From NCBI GenBank assembly GCA_023459215.1, contig JAEWVF010000023.1:1-64000 (forward strand): a stretch of DNA of 64,000 nucleotides, given 5' to 3'. The position numbers were made by a program, and so were the translations under genes. The notes below the pieces were generated by a model, which was not told the DNA's origin, made no database searches, and worked only from the letters and a program-made list of their open reading frames with translations. Shown here piece after piece: positions 13,229 to 21,676 of the stretch. Every line of letters begins with the position of its first letter. Position 1 is the stretch's first letter. Origin of the DNA: Chloroflexota bacterium. GTDB lineage: Bacteria > Chloroflexota > Anaerolineae > Anaerolineales > Villigracilaceae.

Positions 13229-15850
13229 ATGAAACTACCCATTTCCTGGTTGCAAGAATATGTAGACCTGAGCGGTCTTGAAGTTGTTGAAATCGCCCGC
13301 CTGTTGACCCTGGCCGGTCTGGAAATTGACGATATCCGCTTCGCCGGGCTGCCCCTGCCCTCGCGCGACGATCACGGATTCAAAGTCAACGGCATCGCCT
13401 GGGACAAGGAAAAAATCGTCGTGGCCGAAATCCGCGAGGTCGGCGCGCACCCCAATGCCGACCGTCTGACCCTGTGCGAATTGTTCGACGGTGAAATCGT
13501 CCATACCGTGCTGACCGGCGCGCCCAACCTGTTCCCGTTCAAGGGCCAGGGTAAACTCGAAAAGCCGATCAAGGTTGCCTACGCCAAGGAAGGTTCCACC
13601 ATTTATGATGGTCACGCCGACGGCCTGGTGCTGACCACCCTCAAACGTGCCAAAATCCGTGGTGTTGAATCCTACTCGATGGTTTGTTCAGAAAAGGAAC
13701 TGGGCATCAGCGACGAACACGAGGGCGTGATTTTCCTCGATGATGATGCCATCGCCGGGACGCCGCTGGTTGATTACATGGGCGATGCGGTGCTCGAAAT
13801 CAGCATCCTGCCCAATAACGCCCGCAACACCTCCGTGCTGGGGGTGGCCCGTGAACTGGCCGCCCTGACCGGTCGGGCGTTGAAAAAACCAAATTACGAG
13901 ATTCAAGTTTCGGGTGAGTCGGTTGAGGGCAAGGTCAAAATCGAGATTGGCAATCCCGAACTCAATCCGCGTTTCACACTTGGCTTAATCCGAAACGTCG
14001 AGATTAAACCCAGCCCATACTGGGTGCAGAAACGCCTGCGCCTGTGTGGCATGCGCCCGATCAGCAACATTGTCGATGCCACCAACTACACCATGCTCGA
14101 AATCGGCGAACCGCTGCACGCCTTCGATTACGATGTTTTGCTGTCACGCACTGAGCGGAGCGATAGCGTAGTCGAAGTGTCCACGCGCACCGCCCAGCCC
14201 GGCGAAAAGCTGACTACGCTCGACAGTGTTGAACGAACCCTGAGTGAAACCAACGTCCTGGTCTGCGATTCGGCTGGCCCGCTCTCGCTGGCCGGGGTGA
14301 TGGGCGGTCAGGAAAGCGAAGTCAGCGATAAAACGGTCAACATCCTGCTCGAAGCCGCGGCCTGGAACTTCATCAACATCCGCAAGACTGCCAACCAGCA
14401 CAACCTGCCCTCCGAAGCATCCTATCGCTTCTCGCGCGGCGTGCATCCCGGCCTGGCGTTGGATGGTCTCAAGCGTTGCCTGTACTGGATGGCGCAGTGG
14501 AGCGGCGGACAGGTTGCTCCCGGCATTGTGGATGAGTACCCGCTCCCGCCCCACAACCCGACGATTGAAGTCCGCGAAAGCGACATCCGCCGCGCCCTGG
14601 GCATCGAAATTCCGCTGGATGAAGCAAAATCCCTGCTCGAACGGCTGGAATTCACCTGTGAATGGACCCCAACCTCTCCTGGCACCGCGCTGAAATCAGA
14701 AGATTTCGGCCTGCGGGTGACTGCCCCGCCCATCCGCATGGATATTGGCGAGGGCGTGGTTGGTTTGGCCGATGTGATGGAAGAAATTGCCCGCCTGTAC
14801 GGCTTCGACCGCATCCCCGAAACCCGCATGGCCGACCCGCTGCCGCCCCAACGCGGCAACCCGAGCCTCGAAGCGGAAGAACGCATCCGTGATACGATGG
14901 CCGCCCTCGGCTTGCAGGAAATCATCACCCACCGCATGACCGCGCCTGAGATCGAAAGTCGCCTGCTGCCGCCCGGCAGCGAGTCGAGCATCGAATACGT
15001 CAAACTCGCCAACACCATCGCGCCCGAAAAACGCGTTCTGCGCCGCTCCCTGCTCAGCTCAGTGCTGAATGTGGTTGAGCGCAACGCCCGCCTGCGTGAG
15101 AGCCTGGCCATGTTCGAAATCGGCTCGGTTTACATCCCCAACCCTTCGACAGGCTCAGGGCAGGCGGCCAATCTGCCGCTCGAGCCGCATCGGCTGGCCT
15201 TCGCCATCACCGGCCGCCGTTACGAAAGCGCCTGGGACACAAAAATCGGGGTCAAGCTGGATTTCTACGACTTAAAGGGCATCGTCGAAGCCCTGATGGA
15301 CTCGCTGCACCTGGATGTTACCTATGTCCCGGCAGAGCACCCCTCCTTCCACCCCGGAAAGTGCGCCGCGGTTGTCTTGACAGCAAACAGCACTTCGACT
15401 TCGCAACCCCATGCTCCGCTCAGTGCGCCCCTGGGTGTGTTCGGTGAACTGCACCCGCAAGTACAGGAAAACTTCGATTTCGTTTCTCCCGTCCTGGCGG
15501 CCGATTTCGATCTGGATGCCACCCTGGCGGCCATTCCGGCGGGTTATCCGATCCGCCCGGTCAGCGAGTTCCCGCCCGTTCTGGAAGATATCGCCATGAT
15601 CGTCGATGAAGCCCTGCCCGCCGATAAAGTGGAGGCGCTTATCCGGCAGACTGGCGGCAAAATGCTCGAAAGCGTCCACCTGTTCGACGTTTTCCGCAGT
15701 GAGCAAATTGGCGACGGTAAGAAAAGCCTGGCCTACGCCCTGACCTATCGCTCACACGAAGGCACCCTGACCGACAAGGATGCCGCCGGCATCCGCACCC
15801 GCATCATCAAGCGGCTGGAAAACGAACTCGGCGCAAAACTGAGAAGCTGA
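13229..15850 (+). CDS. pheT: phenylalanine-tRNA ligase beta subunit with three repeat-derived insertions
   Basis: The tRNA-binding and editing subunit, 873 aa, slightly longer than usual. Order: EMAP-like tRNA-binding domain (about 40-150), B3/B4 editing region, B5, the catalytic-like core, and the C-terminal FDX-ACB anticodon domain ending VHLFDVFRSEQIGDGKKSLAYALTYRS...LGAKLRS. Three short segments do not fit the family: RTERSDSVVEVST (about 306-318), PSTGSGQA (about 638-645) and STSTSQPHAPLSA (about 721-733). Each is encoded by a TGAGCGGAGC/AGTCGA-type repeat that kept the frame. It follows pheS by 24 bp. Confidence 0.95.
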   Translation: MKLPISWLQEYVDLSGLEVVEIARLLTLAGLEIDDIRFAGLPLPSRDDHGFKVNGIAWDKEKIVVAEIREVGAHPNADRLTLCELFDGEIVHTVLTGAPNLFPFKGQGKLEKPIKVAYAKEGSTIYDGHADGLVLTTLKRAKIRGVESYSMVCSEKELGISDEHEGVIFLDDDAIAGTPLVDYMGDAVLEISILPNNARNTSVLGVARELAALTGRALKKPNYEIQVSGESVEGKVKIEIGNPELNPRFTLGLIRNVEIKPSPYWVQKRLRLCGMRPISNIVDATNYTMLEIGEPLHAFDYDVLLSRTERSDSVVEVSTRTAQPGEKLTTLDSVERTLSETNVLVCDSAGPLSLAGVMGGQESEVSDKTVNILLEAAAWNFINIRKTANQHNLPSEASYRFSRGVHPGLALDGLKRCLYWMAQWSGGQVAPGIVDEYPLPPHNPTIEVRESDIRRALGIEIPLDEAKSLLERLEFTCEWTPTSPGTALKSEDFGLRVTAPPIRMDIGEGVVGLADVMEEIARLYGFDRIPETRMADPLPPQRGNPSLEAEERIRDTMAALGLQEIITHRMTAPEIESRLLPPGSESSIEYVKLANTIAPEKRVLRRSLLSSVLNVVERNARLRESLAMFEIGSVYIPNPSTGSGQAANLPLEPHRLAFAITGRRYESAWDTKIGVKLDFYDLKGIVEALMDSLHLDVTYVPAEHPSFHPGKCAAVVLTANSTSTSQPHAPLSAPLGVFGELHPQVQENFDFVSPVLAADFDLDATLAAIPAGYPIRPVSEFPPVLEDIAMIVDEALPADKVEALIRQTGGKMLESVHLFDVFRSEQIGDGKKSLAYALTYRSHEGTLTDKDAAGIRTRIIKRLENELGAKLRS
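14149..14179. repeat. palindromic repeat in pheT, copy 1
   Basis: CACTGAGCGGAGC...AGTCGAAGTG, whose ends CACT and AGTG are complementary. In-frame insertion within the B3/B4 region. Confidence 0.8.
15143..15160. repeat. palindromic repeat in pheT, copy 2
   Basis: CCCTTCGACAGGCTCAGGG, a short version with complementary ends CCCT and AGGG. It encodes PSTGSGQ in an otherwise conserved region. Confidence 0.75.
15391..15425. repeat. palindromic repeat in pheT, copy 3
   Basis: CACTTCGACT...GCTCCGCTCAGTG: the same ends as copy 1 in the opposite orientation with a different centre. Confidence 0.8.
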
Positions 15851-15863
15851 CCATCTGAACAAC

Positions 15864-15896
15864 AAAAAACTGCCAGGCAATTTGCTGGCAGTTTTT
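15864..15896. terminator. bidirectional terminator between pheT and the inositol phosphatase gene
   Basis: AAAAACTGCCAG and CTGGCAGTTTTT form a 12-bp stem with A and T runs on both sides, suitable for both converging transcripts. Confidence 0.85.
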
Positions 15897-15911
15897 GATT
15901 CGAGACTTAAA

Positions 15912-16694
15912 TTAGCCGTTCAGTTCTTGCAGGATTTTCTGGTGCAAAACCGGGTTGGCAGCAATAACTGAAAGCGGCGGCTGGAAAAAATTGGCTTCCC
16001 CGCGCACATCGGTCACTTTCGCGCCAGCCTCCAGCGCAATCAGCGCCCCGGCGCACAGATCCCAGGCCTTGAGTGAAAGTTCCCAATAACCGTCAAAGCG
16101 ACCGGCGGCGATGTAACACAAATCCAGCGCGGCAGAACCGAGACGGCGCACGCCCTGCGATTTCAAAGCAAAATTGGCGTAATTGGCCAGGTTGTTGTCC
16201 GCCGTGGTGCGCACATCATAGGGAAATCCCGTCACCATCAAAGCGTGAGTCAGCTCGCTGACCTGCTTGACCTTGAGCGGACGGCCATTTAGCCACGCGC
16301 CGCGTCCCTTTTCAGCCAGGAACATCTCATCGCGGCTGGGATCGTAAACCGCACCCAGAAGCAACTGGCCGCGATAGGCATAAGCGACCGCCACCGAATA
16401 AATCGGGATGCCGTGCGCATAATTGACCGTTCCATCCAGCGGATCGATGATCCACAAGTGTTCATCGGAGCCGTCGATGCCGCCAGTCTCCTCGGACAGT
16501 ACGCTGTGACCGGGGAATTGACGGGCAACCTCCCCGAGCAGGTATTCTTCAGAGCGGTGGTCAAACTCGGTAACCAGGTCAATTTCCCCTTTGTAATCGA
16601 CCTGAATATCATGCTTCTCATAACCTTGAGACAAAATAGAACCGGCCTGGCGCGCCATCCGCTCCAGGTCGGCTAAAACGGGCATATTTGACAT
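15912..16694 (-). CDS. inositol monophosphatase family protein
   Basis: A Mg-dependent phosphatase of 260 aa. The metal-site motifs are complete: LSEETGG (residues about 66-72), WIIDPLDGTVNYAHG (81-95) and WDLCAGALIALEAGAKVTD (near 213-231). The family hydrolyses inositol phosphates and related sugar or adenosine phosphates; the substrate is not determinable. Its ATG follows the response-regulator stop without a gap, so the two are co-transcribed. Confidence 0.92.
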   Translation of the reverse strand: MSNMPVLADLERMARQAGSILSQGYEKHDIQVDYKGEIDLVTEFDHRSEEYLLGEVARQFPGHSVLSEETGGIDGSDEHLWIIDPLDGTVNYAHGIPIYSVAVAYAYRGQLLLGAVYDPSRDEMFLAEKGRGAWLNGRPLKVKQVSELTHALMVTGFPYDVRTTADNNLANYANFALKSQGVRRLGSAALDLCYIAAGRFDGYWELSLKAWDLCAGALIALEAGAKVTDVRGEANFFQPPLSVIAANPVLHQKILQELNG

Positions 16695-17324
16695 TTATTT
16701 TTTGGAACCTTTTATGATTTCCTCGAGCGCGCGGTTGGTATCCTGCAACTCGGCTTTGATGTTTTCACGATCAGCATTGGCTTGCTCGAGCATGGTCTTA
16801 AACGCGGGGCGCTGCTCTTCGGGCAGGGTGGGAATCAATCGCTCAATACGCTGAATCTGGGTATGTTTGTGACGCAGTTTCTGCTCAAGGCGCTCACGAT
16901 AACCCTGGAAAAAAGCCAGATTGTTGAGCGGTTCGGGCGAGGTCGGCGACCCCTGGGTCATGATCTCGGCCACCGTCAAAAGGAATTCTTCCGTATCAAT
17001 CGGCTTCTCGATAAAACGGGCCGCCCCCAGGCTCATTGCAAAACCGCGGTCTTCAGGGGTGACATAGGTAGCCGAAAGGAAAATCACCGGAATCTTGCGT
17101 GTATTAGAGTCCTGGCGCAGCTTCTGGACAAACGCAAACCCATCCAGTTTGGGCATCAAAATATCGGTAATAATCAGGGCAGGCTTCTCGGTCTGGGCCT
17201 TGGTCAGGCCTTCGAGACCGTTACGGGCGCTAATCACCTGGTAGCCCTTAAAGCGCAGGGTTACCTCGAGCAATTCGAGCACATTCGGAACATCTTCAAC
17301 AACGAGTATGGGGCCTTGAGTCAT
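16695..17324 (-). CDS. response regulator with coiled-coil C-terminus
   Basis: Residues 5-122 form a receiver domain (ILVVEDVPNVLELLEVTLRFKGY), with phosphoacceptor Asp54 in LIITDILMPKLDGF, Ser/Thr switch in IFLSATY and Lys107 in RFIEKPID. No DNA-binding output follows. Instead residues about 130-205 are a charged helical region (RERLEQKLRHKHTQIQRIERLIPTLPEEQ) likely to form a coiled coil. The cognate kinase is not adjacent. The output is probably protein-protein; this is inference. Confidence 0.9.
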   Translation of the reverse strand: MTQGPILVVEDVPNVLELLEVTLRFKGYQVISARNGLEGLTKAQTEKPALIITDILMPKLDGFAFVQKLRQDSNTRKIPVIFLSATYVTPEDRGFAMSLGAARFIEKPIDTEEFLLTVAEIMTQGSPTSPEPLNNLAFFQGYRERLEQKLRHKHTQIQRIERLIPTLPEEQRPAFKTMLEQANADRENIKAELQDTNRALEEIIKGSKK

Positions 17325-17426
17325 GGGTTTATTTTACACCTTGCGGCTAATTTTCGCCTTACAAATTGATAAGCCTGCCCGGATCATTCGCCAGCAAAAC
17401 ATCAATCCCTAAAATCGTAAAGCCTG

Positions 17427-17915
17427 TCATGCCAAGGATTGCCAGGCCTGATAATTGGCCTTGATTTGCTCAATATGGGCCGGGATGTGACCGGCGTAGA
17501 TATCCAGCCACTTATCAAAGGAGTATGGCTCTTTGTATTCGGGATGGTTTACGGTATGAGTGAATACCTCGTCAGGCAAGGTTTTCAACCATTTGTACGT
17601 GGTCAGGCGCGCATATTTTGTAACTTGCAGGGCATCGTCAACATCCTGCTCATGATAATTCAAGGCAAGCGCCCATCGATCCTGATCATAAGCCATTAAC
17701 GTGCGGCCGGGTTCAGCGGCCAGCAGGCGCGCCCGCAAGGCGCTGTTCCCCTCGCTGTCGGCCAGGTGGACGATGACCTCATGAATACTCCACGCATCCG
17801 GAGCCGGTTTGAACTTCCAGGCCTCGCGCGGAATGGCGTTCAATGTTTCCAGCAGCAAATCGAAACCCCGGCCATATTGCTCGATTTTCTCATCCCGTTC
17901 CATGCGATTCATCAT
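17427..17915 (-). CDS. DinB-like four-helix metalloprotein
   Basis: The 162-aa protein has the DinB/YfiT pattern: FDLLLETLNAIPREAWKFKPAPDAWSIHEVIVHLADSEG, with the first metal His in the WSIHEVIVHLAD helix, and the C-terminal DIYAGHIPAHIEQIKANYQ with two further His. DinB-fold proteins bind a divalent metal and often carry out thiol transferase reactions; the substrate is unknown. The start is MMNR with AAGG about 9 nt upstream. The neighbours do not suggest a pathway. Confidence 0.88.
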   Translation of the reverse strand: MMNRMERDEKIEQYGRGFDLLLETLNAIPREAWKFKPAPDAWSIHEVIVHLADSEGNSALRARLLAAEPGRTLMAYDQDRWALALNYHEQDVDDALQVTKYARLTTYKWLKTLPDEVFTHTVNHPEYKEPYSFDKWLDIYAGHIPAHIEQIKANYQAWQSLA

Positions 17916-17940
17916 CTCTCATTCCTTTCAGCATTAAGCA

Positions 17941-19143
17941 TTATTCCACTTCAACCGCCAGGGCTACCGCCTCGCCACCGCCCAGGCAAAGCGAAGCCAG
18001 GCCGCGCTTCAGGCCGCGATCCCGCAGGGCATGGATCAAAGTCGTCAGCACGCGCGCGCCGCTGGCCCCAATCGGATGGCCAAGCGAAATGCCGCCGCCA
18101 TACACATTGACCTTGTCCCAATCCCAGCCCTGATCAGCCAGTTCGTAACCGTTGGCCAGAACCTGGGCAGCAAACGCCTCGTTCAGTTCGATCAAATCGA
18201 CATCAGCAAACGTCCAGCCCGCCCTGGCAAGCACTTTGGGCATCGCTTTGGCCGGCGCAGCGAACAGCCATTTGGATTCAAGCGCTGCCTGGCCATAGGC
18301 GACAATCCGCGCCAGGGGAGTCAATCCGCGCGATTCGGCATAAGCGCGGCTGGCCACCACCAGCGCCGCAGCGCCATCGTTCAGGGAGGATGAATTCCCG
18401 GCGGTGACACGCCCATCGTTACGGAAAGCGGGCTTGAGTTTGGCCAGCGCCTCGAGCGAAGCATCCCGGCGAGGGCCTTCATCGTTCTCGAACAGGGTCA
18501 GCTCACCTTTGCGCCCCTTCAATTCAACCGGGACAATCTCGGCTTTGAATTTTCCGGCATCCTGGGCCGCAATCGCCTTTTGATGGCTCCCCAGGGCAAA
18601 AACATCCATCGCTTCGCGGGTGACTTCATATTCTTCGGCAATAAAATCAGCAGAATTGCCCATACCCCAATCCTCGAACGGGTCCCACAGGCCATCGTGG
18701 AGCAGGGCGTCGGTTAACTGGGTGTGACCGTAACGCAACTCGCCGCCGCGTCCGTGAATCAGGTAGGGTGCGCGCGACATCGACTCGAAGCCGCCAGCGA
18801 CAAACAGGTTGCCATCCCCGGCGCGAATGGCCTGGGCAGCCGACATGACCGCTTTCAAGCCCGAACCGCAAACCTTGTTGAGCGTGGTTGCGCTGACTGT
18901 GGCTGGCAAACCGGCAAAGATGGCTGCCTGGCGGGCCGGGGCCTGGCCCACGCCGGCCTGGATGACATTTCCCAGCAATACTTCATCAATCTCTTCTGGA
19001 TTTTCCAACCCGGCGCGTTCCACGGCGGCTTTAACAACAACCGCCCCCAGTTTGGGGGCCGGAATTCCGCTCAAAGCGCCCTGAAAGCGCCCAATCGGGG
19101 TGCGCACAGCGGAAAGAATCACCGCTTCGGTTTCTTTACTCAT
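17941..19143 (-). CDS. acetyl-CoA C-acetyltransferase (thiolase)
   Basis: It condenses or cleaves acyl-CoA at the beta-keto position. The nucleophile is Cys92 in TTLNKVCGSGLKAVM, the basic His lies in GGGISLGHPIGASGAR, and the second Cys in GLASLCLGGGEAVALAVE. At 400 aa it has the normal length of a biosynthetic thiolase, such as in acetoacetyl-CoA formation. A strong GGAGG site precedes the ATG. No other beta-oxidation gene is adjacent. Confidence 0.95.
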   Translation of the reverse strand: MSKETEAVILSAVRTPIGRFQGALSGIPAPKLGAVVVKAAVERAGLENPEEIDEVLLGNVIQAGVGQAPARQAAIFAGLPATVSATTLNKVCGSGLKAVMSAAQAIRAGDGNLFVAGGFESMSRAPYLIHGRGGELRYGHTQLTDALLHDGLWDPFEDWGMGNSADFIAEEYEVTREAMDVFALGSHQKAIAAQDAGKFKAEIVPVELKGRKGELTLFENDEGPRRDASLEALAKLKPAFRNDGRVTAGNSSSLNDGAAALVVASRAYAESRGLTPLARIVAYGQAALESKWLFAAPAKAMPKVLARAGWTFADVDLIELNEAFAAQVLANGYELADQGWDWDKVNVYGGGISLGHPIGASGARVLTTLIHALRDRGLKRGLASLCLGGGEAVALAVEVE

Positions 19144-19215
19144 CGCTCCTCCTGTTCAATTGTCCTTTGGCAAGGAATATTATAACCGCTCGGAGGATGT
19201 GATAAGATTTATTGC

Positions 19216-19653
19216 ATGAAATCAATCCTGCTCTTACACGGCCCCAACCTGAACCTGCTCGGCACGCGCGAACCGGAAGTATATGGACGCTTAACGCTGG
19301 AAGATATCAACACCCGCATCCAGGCTGCCGGCCAGGAAGTTGGGCTGGAAGTGCGCTGCCTGCAAAGCAACCACGAAGGCGCCCTGATCGATGCCCTGCA
19401 TGATGCGCGCAACTGGGCCAGCGGCGTGCTCTTCAACCCCGGCGGCTACACCCACACCTCGGTTGCCCTGCGGGATGCCATCGCTGCAATCGGCATCCCG
19501 GTGGTGGAAGTTCATCTTTCAAATGTTTATGCGCGTGAAGAATTTCGTCATACATCCTTGATCTCGCCGGTTTGCAAAGGCAAAATCAGCGGATTTGGCT
19601 GGCACTCGTACTGGCTGGGATTGATGGCGCTCAAGGAGATTCTGGGCGCGTAA
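19216..19653 (+). CDS. aroQ: 3-dehydroquinate dehydratase type II
   Basis: It dehydrates 3-dehydroquinate in the shikimate pathway. The protein is 145 aa, typical for the dodecameric type II enzyme. Landmarks are LLLHGPNLNLLGTREPEVYG with the catalytic Tyr23, QSNHEGALID, NPGGYTHTSVALRDA and PVVEVHLSNVYAREEFRH. The ATG is preceded by CGGAGG at a somewhat long spacing. Its last 23 bp overlap the end of the convergent pyruvyltransferase-like gene. Confidence 0.95.
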   Translation: MKSILLLHGPNLNLLGTREPEVYGRLTLEDINTRIQAAGQEVGLEVRCLQSNHEGALIDALHDARNWASGVLFNPGGYTHTSVALRDAIAAIGIPVVEVHLSNVYAREEFRHTSLISPVCKGKISGFGWHSYWLGLMALKEILGA

Positions 19654-20896
19654 GGTTTTTCAGGATTTCGGCAAATTCGGCCTGGGTGCGCTCGATGGAA
19701 TCCTGGCCCTGCTGACGGGTGCGCGCCAGCTCCGGCTGCATCTTTTGCGCGAAGCAACGCTCCACCGCTTCAGCCAATTTTTCCACATCCAGTTCTTCCA
19801 CCGGAATTAAGACTGGCCAGCCCAGCGCCTTTGCCTGGGCTGTTACTTTCCCACCCCCGGCAATCGAATCGACCGCCACCACTGGCACGGAATTTTTCAG
19901 GCCCAGCACCAGTCCATGCAGGCGGTTGGTAATCAGCACATCCACTTTGCGCAGCAGACTCTCGAATTCTCGCGCCGATTTCAAACCGGTTTTATTGCCG
20001 TGGATAATTGTATCCAGCCGGAGCGGCACAACCTGGGTGGTTTTCAAGTATTCTTCAAACACCTGCCGGACATAAGGATGGCGCTGGCGCTGGCCATAGG
20101 CAGCCTGACGCTCCACCAACAGCACACCGACAACCGGGACAGCCTGCACCTGGCGGCCAAAAGCCAAATCTGCGCGGATTTCGTCCGGGTTGTCGCGGGC
20201 CAACAGATAGTCGAAACCGGCAGAGCCGGGCTGGGAAATCGTCAGGTTTACGCCGATTTTCAGGCAATGTCCAAAGCGCTTGAGCAGCATGGCCGGGACA
20301 GCTTTTTCGGGATACCAGGGACCACAGACAAAGATGAAAATGCCGTACTCGCCGGGGTTGGCCTGTTCCAGGGCGATGCCTTCAACGCCGTCTTCGAAGT
20401 TGGAGGCAACATCATAGGGAATCCCGGCCTCGGCCAGCCACTCGCAAACTTTCTCCTGGGCTTCGACATCGCCAAACGTCCCGCCGCCGCCAGGCAGGCT
20501 GAAATGCCCGGCAACCAGGGCCTTGCTCGGGCGCGCAGCGGAATCCGCCGGCAGGGCGGCGGGCAGGCGCTTGAAACGGAATTTGAACCAGCGCAAAAGC
20601 AGTTCCTTGCGCAGGAATTCCTTCAGGTTGTTCCAGGAGACGAGTCGCAGGTCGAGGCGCGCCTGCGAAAAAGCCGAGGTGCGGTAAACAGCCTGCACCC
20701 GCACCGTAACCATTTTGGCGGCATCCACATCCGCCTGTTTGTCAAGCGAAACCCGCTCGAGCAAACGGACGCCAAGCGCCCGGGCCACCTTTTGGGCCTG
20801 CGATTCGGCCCTGGCAATGGCCTTTTGCAGGGCCAGGGTTTCATTTTCTTCAGTCTGTGTGGCAACCACACGAATGGTTTCTGTTGATTTTTCCAA
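19631..20896 (-). CDS. polysaccharide pyruvyl transferase family protein with SIMPL-like N-terminus
   Basis: A protein of 421 aa. The C-terminal two thirds match the polysaccharide pyruvyl transferase (WcaK/CsaB) fold: GIFIFVCGPWYPE, and VDVLITNRLHGLVLGLKNSVPVVAVD, where RLHG is the family signature. This would place a ketal pyruvate or related group on a cell-surface glycan. Residues about 1-75 (LALQKAIARAESQAQKVARALGVRLLERVSL...VTVRVQAVYR) resemble the end of a SIMPL (DUF541) domain, an unusual partner. I prefer the TTG at 20896, 8 nt after AAGGAA; there is no ATG. It overlaps aroQ convergently. Confidence 0.72.
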   Translation of the reverse strand: MEKSTETIRVVATQTEENETLALQKAIARAESQAQKVARALGVRLLERVSLDKQADVDAAKMVTVRVQAVYRTSAFSQARLDLRLVSWNNLKEFLRKELLLRWFKFRFKRLPAALPADSAARPSKALVAGHFSLPGGGGTFGDVEAQEKVCEWLAEAGIPYDVASNFEDGVEGIALEQANPGEYGIFIFVCGPWYPEKAVPAMLLKRFGHCLKIGVNLTISQPGSAGFDYLLARDNPDEIRADLAFGRQVQAVPVVGVLLVERQAAYGQRQRHPYVRQVFEEYLKTTQVVPLRLDTIIHGNKTGLKSAREFESLLRKVDVLITNRLHGLVLGLKNSVPVVAVDSIAGGGKVTAQAKALGWPVLIPVEELDVEKLAEAVERCFAQKMQPELARTRQQGQDSIERTQAEFAEILKNLTRPESP

Positions 20897-20987
20897 GCAA
20901 AACGTTCCTTTCCGCAATTATTTTACCTTCGCGGCCCGTTTTCAACTACAATTGATTATTCTTATTGGTATCGAAAGGAAATTCCCC

Positions 20988-21644
20988 ATGCAAACACTGA
21001 CAGAAGCCAATACCCGCCGCTATTACCAGATTGCGCTGTGGCTCGGGATTTTGACCGTTGTTTATAACCTGCTCGAAGGGCTGGTTTCGATTTATTTTGG
21101 CGTCAGCGATGAAACGATTGCGCTCTTCGGTTTCGGCGTCGATTCGTTCATCGAGGTTATCTCCGGCCTGGGGATTGTCGCGATGGTGCTGCGCATCCGC
21201 CAAAACCCGGATACATCACGCTCAACCTTCGAGCGCACCGCCCTGCGCATCACCGGGACGGGTTTCTACCTGCTGGCGCTTGGGCTTGGCGCGACGGCCA
21301 TTGTCAATATCCTCAGCGGTCACAAGCCCGAAACCACCCTGACAGGAGTCATCATCGCGCTGGTTTCGATCCTGACGATGTGGGCGCTGGTTTCGGCCAA
21401 ACGCCATATCGGGCGCAAACTGAATTCCGCGCCAATTTTGGCAGACGCCAACTGCACCCTGGTTTGCATCTACATGTCTATCGTTTTACTCGCCGCAAGC
21501 CTGGTCTACGAACTGACCGGTTTTGGCTTCGTAGACAGCCTGGGCGCGCTCGGCTTGATCTATTTTTCCTACAACGAAGGCCGCGAAGCCTTCGAAAAAG
21601 CCGCCGGGATGGAATGCGGCTGTGAAGAGCCTCACAATAAGTGA
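20988..21644 (+). CDS. cation efflux (CDF-like) membrane protein
   Basis: The 218-aa protein has five to six membrane segments, with LGILTVVYNLLEGLVSIYFG at the start and an FGFGVDSFIEVISGLGIV segment matching the DxxxE position of cation diffusion facilitators. A second acidic site is ILADANCTLVCIYMSIV. It lacks the usual cytoplasmic C-terminal domain and ends ECGCEEPHNK, so it is shorter than standard CDF exporters (about 300 aa). Metal specificity is unknown. The ATG at 20988 follows AAAGGAAATT. Confidence 0.78.
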   Translation: MQTLTEANTRRYYQIALWLGILTVVYNLLEGLVSIYFGVSDETIALFGFGVDSFIEVISGLGIVAMVLRIRQNPDTSRSTFERTALRITGTGFYLLALGLGATAIVNILSGHKPETTLTGVIIALVSILTMWALVSAKRHIGRKLNSAPILADANCTLVCIYMSIVLLAASLVYELTGFGFVDSLGALGLIYFSYNEGREAFEKAAGMECGCEEPHNK

Positions 21645-21676
21645 CAAACCCGACCCAAGTGCGATAAAATAGGGGC

